A stretch of 64,000 nucleotides of DNA, from positions 2,728,001 through 2,792,000 of the forward strand of contig OZ244061.1 of assembly GCA_965215475.1 (NCBI GenBank). Direction: 5' to 3'. A model generated the notes under the pieces. It saw only the letters and a program-made list of their open reading frames with translations, was not told the DNA's origin and did not search any database. The stretch's first letter is position 1; each line of letters opens with the position of its first letter. Shown here one piece after another: positions 1 through 9,503 of the stretch. Source of the DNA: Bin80 sp965215475 (lineage in GTDB: Bacteria > Bacteroidota > Rhodothermia > Rhodothermales > Bin80). The translations under genes were made by a program, and so were the position numbers.

Positions 1-147
1 CAGATCAAAGTGACATTATTTGAAGATTTTTTGGCGAACGATGATCTTATACGCAAGTTTGCAAGCTTTGTAGATTTTTTCAAGAAATTTCGAAATAATT
101 TACTGATTTTTCCTGATAATCAGTGTTTCTGTGTGCCACGTAAATAG
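1..147 (+). CDS. C-terminal end of an unidentified protein (partial)
   Basis: An open frame of 48 codons enters from the left edge and ends at a TAG at 145-147. The translation is rich in Phe, Asp and Lys and has no motif I recognise. It is open over the whole available length, but that is too short to prove coding. A strong Shine-Dalgarno sequence follows directly, which fits the end of one gene and the start of another. Confidence 0.3.
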   Translation, partial: QIKVTLFEDFLANDDLIRKFASFVDFFKKFRNNLLIFPDNQCFCVPRK

Positions 148-150
148 ATT

Positions 151-171
151 AGGAGGTAAGCAATGACTTAG
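151..171 (+). promoter_or_regulatory. Strong ribosome binding site followed by a two-codon frame
   Basis: AGGAGG at 151-156 sits 6 bases before an ATG at 163, but the frame is ATG-ACT-TAG and stops at once. This looks like the start of a gene whose body was lost or displaced when the group II intron just downstream arrived. A two-codon leader is possible but less likely. Confidence 0.35.
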
Positions 172-190
172 TCTACAAAATATAGTAACT

Positions 191-1962
191 GTATGAGGGA
201 TGTAGGTAGGGCCTCCACCATCGCTATACAGGCGGGGGTTGTAAACCACCCACAGCTGCGACATTCAAGAGATGTCGTGGTGAGCGTGCTAGGAAAAGGT
301 AGGGTTAGAAACCGATCAGGTGTGAATCGTAGCGTCGAATGTAAAGGAACCATGGATGACGTGTCGAAAAGATATAGACGAGAGTCAAAACCAAGGTAGG
401 GAGGGAATCTTGGGACAAGGTTGGCGGATACCTGCCAACTGGCCTATAGAAGGCGAGACTGCGATTCGGGCCCTTATACGGAACCTGTCGGGAGAATGCA
501 AAGGGAGCGTATCAAGCGGGCCGTACCCGTGAGATACAGAGTACCAACGTATCCCACAGGGGCGGATCCCCTCGTAGTAGTGAAGAAGTGTCTGTAATGG
601 AAACGGAGCGAAGGGGGTGAACCATGCAGCAGGACGCAAAGAAGCAACCGAGAGGGAGGACTTCCATGCAAACCGCAAAACCGTTTCCGGTGCCCCAGCA
701 ACAAGTATGGGACGCGTGGAAACGAGTAAAGGAAAATCAAGGAGGAGCGGGAATGGATGGGCAGTCCATTGCCGAATTTGAGGAAAATCTTGAAGATAAT
801 ATCTACAAGATATGGCATCGGGCAGTTACCATCCTCAAGCGGTTCGGCGAGTGAATATCCCGAAGCCAGACGGGGGAATCCGTCCTTTGGGAATTCCAAC
901 GGTATCGGATCGCGTGGCACAGATGGTGGTCAAGACGGTACTGGAACCAGAGGTGGAACGTGTGTTCCATTCGGATTCCTACGGATACCGACCGAACAAA
1001 TCAGCCCATGATGCACCCCAACGGGCACGTGTGCGTTGTTGGAAGTGGGCATGGGTTTTAGACATGGATATCAAAGGATACTTTGATACCATCAACCATG
1101 ATCTGCTGATGAAAGCGGTCACACGAACCAGAAGTGGATACTCTTGTACATAGAGCGTTGTCTGACGGTATCGGTGGAACCGAAGAGGCGCGAGAGGTAG
1201 GAACTCCGCAAGGAGGGGTGATGAGTCCACTCTTGGCAAATCTGTTTCTGCACGATGCGTTTGACAGGTGGATGGAGATTCATTTTCCAACCCTACCGTT
1301 TGAACGCGATGCCGATGATATCGTGTGCCACTGCACAAGCGAGGAACAAGCCCAAGATCTTTGGCAAGTATGGAAAGATCGTTTCACGGCTTGTCACTTA
1401 ACCGTACACCCGGATCAAACACGGATTGTATCCTGCAAGCAAGCGGGCCGGAATGACACGTATCCAAACGTTTCGTTTGACTTTTTGGGCTATACGTTTA
1501 GACCAAGAATCGCAGGGGCAGAATCTTTCTGGGGTTTAATCCAGCGGTGAGCAAGAAGGTGGCGAAAGCCCTACGGAAGACGATTCACGATTGGAAGTTG
1601 ACTCGCATGAGTCCACACACCATGGAGCAGATCGCGAGTAAAATCAATGCCACGGTACGCGGATGGATTGACTACGATGGCGCATTCTTTCAATCAGAGT
1701 TAAAGCGGCTCTTTAAGAGCATCCATGAACATCTGATCCGATGGATGATGCGAAAGTACAAGCGGTGTAGGGGACATTGGAGACGATCATGGCGATGGTT
1801 AGAAAAGGTGGCACGTCAAAATTCGGGTCTGTTTGTGCATTGGGAGTTTCTCTATGGTCCACCTTTATTCAATTCCAAAACGGTTGCATGGGAAGAGCCG
1901 AATGAGTCGAGAGGCTCACAGAACCGAATAAATTGATTTTCACCCGGTGAATCAATGTAGTA
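191..1962 (+). mobile_element. Decayed group II intron
   Basis: A structured non-coding stretch of about 430 bases starts near GTATGAGGG at 191, close to the GUGYG consensus, and precedes a maturase reading frame, as in bacterial group II introns. Domain V is recognisable at about 1895: GAGCCG, AATGAG, a TCGAGAG loop, then CTCAC. Its 3' strand, which should pair back to GAGCCG, is replaced by unrelated bases. A domain VI-like hairpin follows at 1933-1955 (TTGATT and CAC pairing with GTGAATCAA). Both ends are estimates from consensus. With a broken domain V and a frameshifted maturase, the intron should be unable to splice or move. A short fragment of a relative lies at 20343-20401. Confidence 0.75.
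624..1936 (+). pseudogene. ltrA: Group II intron reverse transcriptase/maturase, frameshifted
   Basis: The gene once encoded the intron's reverse transcriptase and maturase. Pieces in different frames line up in family order: an N-terminal part (624 to about 820), RT motifs with IPKPDGGIRPLGIPT and the catalytic-region motif DIKGYFDTINHDLL (about 830-1130), GTPQGGVMSPLLANLFLH (about 1200-1260), and the maturase X domain with GWIDYDGAFF and LFVHWEFLYGPP (about 1550-1936). At least three or four frame changes separate them, near 825, 1120-1190 and 1540. The YADD active-site box reads DADD at 1308-1319: the tyrosine is aspartate while both catalytic aspartates remain. The family assignment is secure, and the gene is non-functional as read. 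Confidence 0.85.
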
Positions 1963-2228
1963 ACTCTTCATAGATTGATGTACTGGAATCTGGGACTACA
2001 AACGTATGGTCATTGATGAAAATTTCAAACTCTTGATCTTAATAGAGCGTCATTTCATAATGAAGATCTTTGATTTCTTGATATTTAATACAGTCAATTA
2101 TCATCCGATGCAAACTTAGAAAACCGTCAGAAATGGCATGATTTTCAGGTGCTATTTCCCTATAATTGGTTAGCGTTCCATGTAGAACCCGCCCCTACCT
2201 TTACGCTTGTCCTCGCGTTTGTCTTTCT

Positions 2229-3434
2229 TCACGCTGGGTTGATCATTCTTTTTAGGGGGGGGGGCAGTAACGGCTCGGGCATAGGAGACAGCTGCTTTGG
2301 TGTCGGCGGAATGTCATCGCTTTTGTCTTTACCATATTCCTCCATAAGCCATCTGTGTAGGGAGGGAATGGGGATGCCATAGCGCCCCCTCTTGCGTTTA
2401 TCAAGTATTCCCTGCTCAAGTGCTTGCGCGAATAGGACATCTGCTTCTTTTTGAGCAAGTCCACTGTTTTTCAGGCTAGAAATAATGGCTGGACGAGTCG
2501 TTGTGGCATCTAAGGGGACATCCACGACGGCTTGAGCCAAGGCTTGGCGGTAATCTTCGTCAATATCATGTGCCCTTTTATCATAATACTGTAATCGATA
2601 TTCATTCCCCTTCTTATGTACAAACTCCAATCCCCTCTCCGTCATTTCCCCGTGGTTAGATACAAGAAATTTCACAGCAGGCTTGATATAGGATATGATA
2701 TGCTGGGGCCACCCATGTGCTTGCTCGGCTATGGAATCAATCCATCTGCTCGGATCACCTGCCGCTCCGCCTGCTTGCGTGAGCCAGTCTTGAATCACGG
2801 CACGCTCTGACTCCTTGTCCAACCGCCCAAGTTGCACGGTACAATCAACATCAATCCTTGAAATCCCTAGTGAGCCGTAAGCGGACTCGGATGTTCCCAA
2901 CCCCGCCGTAAGCAGGATAACTGGACTCTCCAATTTACCATTGTGAATCATTTCTAAGGTGTCCGATGCTACGGTATGCCTCTCCGAATTATCTGGAATC
3001 TTATGCAATCTTTGGGCTTCGTCAAGCACCAGGATCAATCCATTTTCGGGTGCCAGCCGCTTGAGTATTTCTTCTGAGCTTGCATGCCCTGCCACGCTCT
3101 CAACAAGCCCACCTTCAATGAACTTAATACCAGCCTTTAATGCAACCTCACTATTGAGAACGTAAGCCTTCCCCAGTGACTGTGCCATTGAGACTGGGGA
3201 ATATAAGTTTTTTATAGTGATATCCGCAATCTCCCAACCGTTTGACTTTGCCTGCCTAGACAGCACATCAAGCAGTGCCGTCTTCCCAGCACCGGGTGCT
3301 CCCTGGATCAGAAAGGTGGTTCCCTCATTTTCCTCCCGAGAGAATTCAAGCACACTGCTGAATGTATCAATAATCTCTTCTCTCCCATGAAAATACTTGG
3401 CAGGTCCACGATCCTTGAGGAATTTTGAACTCAT
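2229..3434 (-). CDS. AAA ATPase with C-terminal winged-helix-like region, copy 1
   Basis: This is a 401-residue P-loop ATPase. Near the N-terminus is a block DRGPAKYFHGREEI, followed by Walker A GAPGAGKT at residues 45-52, Walker B LILVLDEAQ at about 133-141, and a sensor-like ILLTAGLGTS. The C-terminal third is helical, includes IPIPSLHRWL, and resembles a winged-helix end as in ORC/Cdc6-like or STAND-like ATPases. I chose the ATG at 3434 rather than 3458 because the paralogue at 35917-37122 starts with the same MSS-x-F block and then also has 401 residues. It stands alone, with three short direct repeats upstream. The cellular role is unknown. Nearby mobile and defence genes hint at an accessory function, but that is inference. 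Confidence 0.85.
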   Translation of the reverse strand: MSSKFLKDRGPAKYFHGREEIIDTFSSVLEFSREENEGTTFLIQGAPGAGKTALLDVLSRQAKSNGWEIADITIKNLYSPVSMAQSLGKAYVLNSEVALKAGIKFIEGGLVESVAGHASSEEILKRLAPENGLILVLDEAQRLHKIPDNSERHTVASDTLEMIHNGKLESPVILLTAGLGTSESAYGSLGISRIDVDCTVQLGRLDKESERAVIQDWLTQAGGAAGDPSRWIDSIAEQAHGWPQHIISYIKPAVKFLVSNHGEMTERGLEFVHKKGNEYRLQYYDKRAHDIDEDYRQALAQAVVDVPLDATTTRPAIISSLKNSGLAQKEADVLFAQALEQGILDKRKRGRYGIPIPSLHRWLMEEYGKDKSDDIPPTPKQLSPMPEPLLPPPLKRMINPA

Positions 3435-3526
3435 GAAAGTGTATATAGTACTGGTCAATAATGACTATTGCCAACTCTGTGATTCCAGATTGGTTCACAA
3501 TCAAGGTGGTCCACGTTCCGCATTTC

Positions 3527-3589
3527 ATATGGTAGATTTGCAGTTTTAGTATCAGTAGATTTGCAGAATGGAATATGGTAGATTTGCAA
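3527..3589. repeat. Three short direct repeats upstream of the AAA ATPase
   Basis: The 11-mer GTAGATTTGCA occurs three times, at about 3532-3542, 3555-3565 and 3578-3588. In two copies it is preceded by ATATG. The units are 23 bases apart, about two helical turns, and lie 70-150 bases upstream of the ATPase start. This arrangement could be an operator or iteron-type binding site. No equivalent was seen upstream of the second ATPase copy. Confidence 0.55.
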
Positions 3590-3947
3590 TTCTCAAATCA
3601 TTCATGGATATTTTTGAGCATACGACCGTGTCCCCGAAACCCTGATGTTACGCATGGACGCAGAGAGCCAAAAGATGTGATAAAATCGTATCCAAAAGTA
3701 TGCTAAAGTCGCTGAGAACGCCACCTATGAGCGGGTATTCTTGGGTGATTGATCAATCTGCGCCGAATGTTTTAAGAATCTGCATCTTTCGTAGCAGAAC
3801 TTCTGTGTTGCTAAGCAACCTGGCACCGTTCTTTGCATGATTCTTTTCTGGGGATGCAAGCGTTCATTTTACCACCGTATTATCGCACCTACTCCTCCCC
3901 GCGATATCTAAGATTCTAGCTTGCTCGTTCAAACTCATTGAGCATTG
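3590..3947. other. Stretch without a recognisable gene
   Basis: I saw no coding frame, RNA or clear repeat here. It separates the ATPase upstream region from the end of the SNF2 helicase remnant. Confidence 0.5.
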
Positions 3948-4590
3948 TCACGAGCTTCTCTCGCTCCAATCATCAATAATTTCCATGTCGGGTTCATGGC
4001 TGTATCCAACCGACTCTAATTGTCTATGATACCTAATACATAGTTTCTTGGCAATGACTCCTTGTCTGGGAGTCAAACTGGACTGCTCCGCAAGGCTCGC
4101 ACCGATGAGGGCATCCGTACGATTGAACCCAACACAATCCTTCTCAGCTGCCCCATCGCATGCCCATGCTATGATCTGAACGCCTTGATGGTAATGCTCA
4201 ATCTCTCTGGTGGTTAGTTTTTTGGCCTACTCGGTAATTCCATTATAGGATAGAGATTTAGAAGATGTGTCTAAAAAAAAAAAACTGTCTCAGATGTGTC
4301 GTTCGGACTGGATCGTTTAGAAGGGCTAAGGTCCATGGCTGTCACATCTTTCAGAGCTTTATTGATCAGCTCTTGACGGAGGCGAGGATCCATCTCTTCG
4401 TCAAGTGCGAGATCAAGCACCTCCTGTCTGTTGACCACCGAGTGTGCTATCAGTGCATCAATAGACCCCTCTACAACCAAGTGCTGGACCAGAACTGGTT
4501 CGGTCTGTCCAATCCGATGACACCGATCCTCCGCTTGCGAAAGGATGCCTAGCACCCAATCTAACTCGGCAAAGATAACATGGCAAAACT
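3948..4590 (-). pseudogene. SNF2-family helicase, C-terminal remnant
   Basis: Two pieces in different frames belong to the C-terminal half of a SWI2/SNF2 helicase. The first, about 4590 to 4300, has the motif VI region SQAEDRCHRIGQ followed by VLVQHLVVEGSIDA, typical of the second RecA-like lobe. The second, 4226 to 3948, begins at LTTREIEHY and includes GFNRTDALIGASLA and SSLTPRQGVIAKKL, matching the small domain that follows the helicase core in many bacterial SNF2 proteins. It ends at a TGA at 3948-3950. Between them lie a stop and a frame change near a run of ten A/T bases around 4276. All of the protein before motif VI is missing. The remnant sits where trbG and trbI would be expected after trbF. 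Confidence 0.75.
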
Positions 4591-4713
4591 TAACCCTACT
4601 TTTTCTAAAAAAAGCACAGATGTTCCGCACCATTTGGGTGGATTTTGCAAGCATGATTTTATTCTCTTTGGTGAGAGAGTATGATTGCTCTCTCAATTTT
4701 GTGCTGTTTCCAT

Positions 4714-5376
4714 CTAGAGCGTGCTAACCTCGGTCAATGCATAGTCCATAATGTAGATGCCAAGCGGGTTATGATCCAGCACTTCTTCATCTTCGGGAGA
4801 TTCAACTCGAACCTGAAAATGCCCTTCATACGCGGATACGCGTTCTTCATGACCAACTCTGAGGAGCTCTCGCCAGGAGACCCGGTACAGGATCCCTTCA
4901 CCGGGTACCTTTAGAACGCTACTGATTTCGGTCACATAACGGGTGTCCCCACGCTGAAGCATACGCTCCAAGTTTTCTCGGTCACGATCCAGATCCGTTA
5001 CCAGTGTCTTTGAGGCGCGGCCATCTACATGTGTACGCGCATCCTGTAAGCGTACGTTCAATAGGCGCGCATCGGTTGGAACCGTCCTCAAGTTATGCAC
5101 AAACCTACGCAGTGTGGCGGTGATTGCCCGTTCCGGCACATCGCGTACAGATAGCGTACCCGCCGCACGCATCTCACCCAACTCGTCCAGTTCCACCACG
5201 TAGGGGATGACCTTATGTTGTGAAGCCAGATGAATATATCCCGCCGTGAGTACGAGATTCAGCAGTAGTGCAAGAAAGGCAACAGATTGCCAGGACCGTC
5301 TGCCTCGTGCAAGATCACCAAAGAGTCGCTCAAATGCATACCTTCCCGCCAGATAGGGATGATCTTCCTTTGCCAT
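4714..5376 (-). CDS. trbF: Conjugal transfer protein TrbF (VirB8-like)
   Basis: This 220-residue protein has the TrbF layout: a short cytoplasmic N-terminus starting near PYLAGRYAFERLFGD, one membrane segment at about residues 30-52, then IPYVVELDELGE and a periplasmic NTF2-like domain ending NPLGIYIMDYAL. VirB8/TrbF proteins are assembly factors of the inner-membrane complex of type IV secretion machines. It is the last gene of the trb cluster, only 2 bases after trbL, and appears complete. The expected next genes, trbG (VirB9) and trbI (VirB10), are absent, and recognisable trb DNA ends here. Confidence 0.85.
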   Translation of the reverse strand: MAKEDHPYLAGRYAFERLFGDLARGRRSWQSVAFLALLLNLVLTAGYIHLASQHKVIPYVVELDELGEMRAAGTLSVRDVPERAITATLRRFVHNLRTVPTDARLLNVRLQDARTHVDGRASKTLVTDLDRDRENLERMLQRGDTRYVTEISSVLKVPGEGILYRVSWRELLRVGHEERVSAYEGHFQVRVESPEDEEVLDHNPLGIYIMDYALTEVSTL

Positions 5377-5378
5377 AA

Positions 5379-6281
5379 TTAAAGGTTCCCTAGCGTACGC
5401 CTGAAGTTGATCGTTAGGCCACTACTGAGCTGGGTTGCAATCCGCCCAGGCATATGAAGTCCCAGTCCAGCCAGCAAGATCGCTACGGCTGTCATGGACC
5501 ACAGAAACCCCAATCGGGAGGATACCGCACTTGCGGTACTTCCCGGGTCTTGGGAGAATAACTGCTCAAAAGCGATCAACCAAAGATTATCGTATGACTG
5601 TAAGAGTGCTACCATATCGTCTCCGATGGATGTAGCAACCCCCGCGATTAGAATAATAAAAAACAGCTTGACTCCGACATATACTACGTACTTCAAGTAT
5701 CCTTCGCCAAGAGGAGCTGTTCCACGAAATGCCATAAAACCGACGAAGAAGAGCCCACCGGTGACGACCACATAACTCTCGATCATCGTCACAAGCAGGT
5801 GTGCTGCAAGTGCGACAAAGCACAGTAGCATGATGAGTGCCGGAATTATGGCCAGGGAGGTTATAAGATCCGAGATCAATCCTACGGATTTCATGACATT
5901 GAGCAGCATACTCAGCCCAACGTTTAAGAGATGGGTAGGGGATAGGTGTGACACATCACTGCCACCGATATAGACGGAAGTTTCGCCAAACCCCTGTACA
6001 ATCATGGGTAGCCATCTGTGGTAGGTAGATAAAAGTCCGAGTACGAAGGCTAATAGGCCAATCTTGAGTGCAAACTGACTGATGAGATCTCCAGATTGTT
6101 TATTGCGCCCAGACCAAACCATGTAGCCGGTGACCACAATTTCCAAGAGCGCCAAACTGAGAAAAAGTGTTTGTGCTGCATCTAGCGCACGGGTCAGCCA
6201 AGCCTCTGTAGTCAGTCGAAAAACTTCTTGTGCACAATCGAAAAACATTGTAGGTGCACAATTCTGTATGGCTTGTTGCAT
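5379..6281 (-). CDS. trbL: Conjugal transfer protein TrbL (VirB6-like)
   Basis: This is a 300-residue polytopic membrane protein with about six hydrophobic segments. It has the TrbL hallmark of an extracytoplasmic N-terminus, then YMVWSGRN in the first cytoplasmic loop and a central VVVTGGLFFVGFMAFRGT stretch. VirB6/TrbL forms the inner-membrane channel part of the type IV secretion system. The gene lies 58 bases after trbJ and 2 bases before trbF, so it is probably co-transcribed. It lacks the long Gly/Ser-rich C-terminal tail of many TrbL proteins and is at the short end of the family. Confidence 0.82.
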   Translation of the reverse strand: MQQAIQNCAPTMFFDCAQEVFRLTTEAWLTRALDAAQTLFLSLALLEIVVTGYMVWSGRNKQSGDLISQFALKIGLLAFVLGLLSTYHRWLPMIVQGFGETSVYIGGSDVSHLSPTHLLNVGLSMLLNVMKSVGLISDLITSLAIIPALIMLLCFVALAAHLLVTMIESYVVVTGGLFFVGFMAFRGTAPLGEGYLKYVVYVGVKLFFIILIAGVATSIGDDMVALLQSYDNLWLIAFEQLFSQDPGSTASAVSSRLGFLWSMTAVAILLAGLGLHMPGRIATQLSSGLTINFRRTLGNL

Positions 6282-6339
6282 GCGTATGCCGTCGAATCAC
6301 TAGGTGGGGGAGTTCCGTTTTGAAATGGTTCGGTACGTT

Positions 6340-7083
6340 TTATGGAGTTTGGGGCATTTTCAAAAAGCGTTTCACATCATAGCGACTAGGATTTCCCAAC
6401 CATTCCGTGCTTCCGACAAACGTATCATAGCGCATCTGTTCCTGTGCCTTTTGACTGACTACTTCAGCAGCGCGAACTGCTTCCAGATTGACTAGGCTCA
6501 TAAATGCCTGTCGGGTGAGCAAGAGTTCTCGGGCGTGTACAACCTGAAGGTTGGCCTGTACATCACGTATTTCTTGAGGCTCCTTGGCATGAATGATCTC
6601 CTGTTTTAGATGCTCTAGCTCTCCATGTGCTTGATCGACGGAGTGATGATGAACTCGCAGAGATGCAAGCGTCCCCTGGAGTGTTGCCATCGTTTGTTCA
6701 TGCGTAGTTTTTTGGGCTACCAGCGGGTCCGGCGGATTCTGATACATCAAAAAGGTTCTCCGAAATACTTCTGGATTCTCCCAGGTCATGCTATGGGTCG
6801 TCTCATGTGCCTGTCGAATTTTCCGAACATATGTTCCGAGTGCTTCGGTCGGAATGAGGCCGCGTTTCGACAGAGCGCGCTCATACCTGTGCAAATGTGT
6901 TTGGGTGTTCTGTTTAATTTCCGTGGATATGGCAACCTCTTTTAAGAGCAAGTTTACCTGGCGGCGAAGTTCTGCAACCGTTGTGATGGTTTCGGTCAGA
7001 ACAGCGACGTCAACAACAGGGAGTTGCGCCCGGCTTCCAGTCGCACTCCCAATCAGGAGGAAAAATAACAGTAAGCGTTTCAT
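6340..7083 (-). CDS. trbJ: Conjugal transfer protein TrbJ (VirB5-like)
   Basis: The protein has 247 residues with an N-terminal signal peptide (KRLLLFFLLIGSATGSRA) and a long helical, Gln- and Glu-rich body. It matches TrbJ/VirB5, the minor pilus component exported to the cell surface. The call rests mainly on position between the VirB4 ATPase and TrbL, the signal peptide and the helical content, since this family is poorly conserved. Its start overlaps the trbE stop in an ATGA, which indicates translational coupling. Confidence 0.75.
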   Translation of the reverse strand: MKRLLLFFLLIGSATGSRAQLPVVDVAVLTETITTVAELRRQVNLLLKEVAISTEIKQNTQTHLHRYERALSKRGLIPTEALGTYVRKIRQAHETTHSMTWENPEVFRRTFLMYQNPPDPLVAQKTTHEQTMATLQGTLASLRVHHHSVDQAHGELEHLKQEIIHAKEPQEIRDVQANLQVVHARELLLTRQAFMSLVNLEAVRAAEVVSQKAQEQMRYDTFVGSTEWLGNPSRYDVKRFLKMPQTP

Positions 7084-9503
7084 GGATACTTGAGATGGTG
7101 AAAGAAATCGTGCCCGTGATTCCGAATAGCTTCCTGAATGTGAGCACGGGAGGTTTCGACTGTCATGCCAGGCAGTGGCATCAGCAATGAGCGTGCGATC
7201 TGCCCGAGATTCAGTTCAAAGAGACGGTTTCCCGATGAACTTTTATAGAAATACTCTCGCTTTGGTTTTGCGGAGGAAACGGTATCAATTGCACGCGGAC
7301 TCAGATCCAGTGCTCGGTACATAGCGGCTCCCTCTTCGGTCCGTGCCTCTGGGTTAGGGAGGATAATTTTCGTGGGGCATGACTCCGTAATCAGGGTTGC
7401 ATTTGGGAGGGCGGCAATCTGAGACGGTGAGTGGGCAACCAGAAGGACGGATGCATTATGCTTTCGGAGGGTCAGGAGCCAAGCTTTGATCCGTTCTGCA
7501 AAACGCGATCTTAAAAGAGCAGCCCAGGCTTCTTCAATCACAATCAGCGTCGGAGCTCCGTTTAATGTGCGCTCAATGGATCGAAACAATGTTAGGAGCA
7601 GGGGAACGAGAACGGCATCTCCTTGGTCTAGTACTTGACCCAGTTCATAGACTTGCATACGTGAGGAAGCCTCTAATCCTTGATCTCCATCAAAGAGTCG
7701 ACCATAGGGCCCGTCTACAGTATACCGCATGATCGTACTTTGTAATGGCTGAGGAAGCAGAAGATGAAGTGCAGACAGGGTTCGATGTTCTGGAGGCGAT
7801 TGGTAGAGCAGGTCGAGAGTTTCTGCAAGTGCCAGGTGCCCATCTGCGCTGGGTACCTCGTTTGCAAGGTCATAAATCGTTTCCAGCCAGGTTAATGCCC
7901 ATAACCTTTCGGCTTCCTCATGGATATGGCGAAGAGGTTGCAGGGGATTTGTTGTTCCAAATGAAAAATGAATTCCATCTGCAGCCATACAGGGAATCTG
8001 ATGAGATCGTCCGATATCAAATACATGGACGCGGCTATTTGGATAACGTAAAAAATTGAGTGCCAACCATCCAACAAGTACGCTCTTTCCAGCACCAGTT
8101 GCTCCAATGACGAGGGTGTGCCCAACATCTCCCTGGTACAGATTCATCATAAATGGCATCTTTCCCTGTGTCCGCGCACAGGCTAGTGGGGGGCTACCAG
8201 TCGGAAATATGGGATTGGGACAGGTTGGAGTTCCTTTCCATGGAGCAGAAACGGGGAATAAATGTGCAATATTCCGACTAGATAAAAGGGGCCGGCGAAG
8301 GTTGGCGTAGCCATGCCCGGGAAGGGTTCCGATGAAGGCATCGGTTGCATTAATAGTTTCCAGAGCGGAGGTAAATCCCTGATCTCGCAAGACCTGTAAG
8401 AGTTCTTGGCTACGAGCGAGACCACGCTGCATTTGTTGATCACGCAGGATGAAACTATTCGTGAAGTATCCGAATCGGACACGCCCACTGGAAGATTCCG
8501 CGTAGGCAGAGGCAGCTTCATGTTGCATGTCAACGGCATCCTGATCTTCAAACCCATCCTCTTCAGGTGCGATCAATTTTCGTAATCCCCGTCGTTGATG
8601 AAACCAACTGGTTTGCAGTCGCTTGATGCGACGCCCGGCAGTGTGTCGATCCATACCAATGAATCGCATATGCCAGCGACATTCTCCCTCAATTTGATCC
8701 AAAAATGATCCCATCGCTACTTGAGTTTGCATTCCGAGAGAGGCAATCGTGGCAACAAAAAGGTACTGACCTCCGATTACAGGGTAAAACCCCGTTTGAA
8801 AATCATCGGAGGCAAGCGTGCGACTGAGGTAGCCGCTTGGAGGCGTTTTCACATGATCATTCTGCCCTGTGAGAGCACAATGACACTCAGTCAAGAGCTC
8901 ACTGTTACTTAGTGGTGTTATACGAAACTGTCCGGCCAGGAGTGTGCAGACTTCTCCTAAAATGCGGTTGAAGTCAGACAGGGTTTGTGTATAATCAAAA
9001 TTTTTCCGGTGCCCCTGAACCATTGGGGTTTCCCAACGAGACCAGAATTCTCGGGGTGGGGTATAGGTAAATAGGAGGGTATGCCTGAGAGTATAGTGAT
9101 TCCCGATTTTCTCATATTGTTTTTGCCGTTCATGTTCCATCGCTTTCAGAGTAGCAGTTGGGTAATGATGGTTTCCCTGAATTGGGTATTCGGTGCTGTG
9201 TTTTCGGTGCACATTGACCTCAATCCCATATCCTTCGCCCAGAAGCATCAGCATATCGTGGACAGAATCGGTAACGCTGTTTGCTTCGGCAGCACTGGTT
9301 GTTTCGAGATCGGGAGGATTGATTTCGAACCCACTCAAAAAGGATCCATCTTTCATGAGAATGACTCCTTCGTCAATCAGGAATGCCCAGCCCAAAAGAT
9401 CTCCAAGCCCTTCGACAGGTCGTTTCAGATGCTGTAATCGCTGGATCGCCCAAATCGCTCCGGCACCGGTAAAGGTGCCGATTCCAAATGTTAATGGATC
9501 CAT
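7080..9503 (-). CDS. trbE: Conjugal transfer ATPase TrbE (VirB4-like)
   Basis: This 807-residue protein is the VirB4-family ATPase that energises pilus assembly and substrate transfer. The N-terminal half carries the CagE/TrbE domain (GWAFLIDEGVILMKDGSFL near residues 38-56). The C-terminal half is a RecA-like ATPase with Walker A GATGAGKS at residues 467-474 and Walker B LIVIEEAW at about 640-650. Full family length and the uninterrupted frame argue that it is intact. It overlaps trbD by one base (TGATG) and trbJ by four (ATGA). The cluster lacks the VirB11 ATPase TrbB. Confidence 0.92.
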   Translation of the reverse strand: MDPLTFGIGTFTGAGAIWAIQRLQHLKRPVEGLGDLLGWAFLIDEGVILMKDGSFLSGFEINPPDLETTSAAEANSVTDSVHDMLMLLGEGYGIEVNVHRKHSTEYPIQGNHHYPTATLKAMEHERQKQYEKIGNHYTLRHTLLFTYTPPREFWSRWETPMVQGHRKNFDYTQTLSDFNRILGEVCTLLAGQFRITPLSNSELLTECHCALTGQNDHVKTPPSGYLSRTLASDDFQTGFYPVIGGQYLFVATIASLGMQTQVAMGSFLDQIEGECRWHMRFIGMDRHTAGRRIKRLQTSWFHQRRGLRKLIAPEEDGFEDQDAVDMQHEAASAYAESSSGRVRFGYFTNSFILRDQQMQRGLARSQELLQVLRDQGFTSALETINATDAFIGTLPGHGYANLRRPLLSSRNIAHLFPVSAPWKGTPTCPNPIFPTGSPPLACARTQGKMPFMMNLYQGDVGHTLVIGATGAGKSVLVGWLALNFLRYPNSRVHVFDIGRSHQIPCMAADGIHFSFGTTNPLQPLRHIHEEAERLWALTWLETIYDLANEVPSADGHLALAETLDLLYQSPPEHRTLSALHLLLPQPLQSTIMRYTVDGPYGRLFDGDQGLEASSRMQVYELGQVLDQGDAVLVPLLLTLFRSIERTLNGAPTLIVIEEAWAALLRSRFAERIKAWLLTLRKHNASVLLVAHSPSQIAALPNATLITESCPTKIILPNPEARTEEGAAMYRALDLSPRAIDTVSSAKPKREYFYKSSSGNRLFELNLGQIARSLLMPLPGMTVETSRAHIQEAIRNHGHDFFHHLKYP

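Noticed and set aside
1308..1319. DADD as a functional variant reverse transcriptase active site
   Set aside because: The same gene carries several frameshifts and the intron's domain V is broken, so the change is most likely part of decay.
3527..3589. CRISPR array
   Set aside because: Only three short 11-base repeats with 12-base intervals. No CRISPR-length repeats, no spacers of 30 bases or more, and no cas genes.
5494..5775. Frames of 60-120 codons opposite the trb genes
   Set aside because: They are shadows of well-supported conjugation genes on the minus strand.
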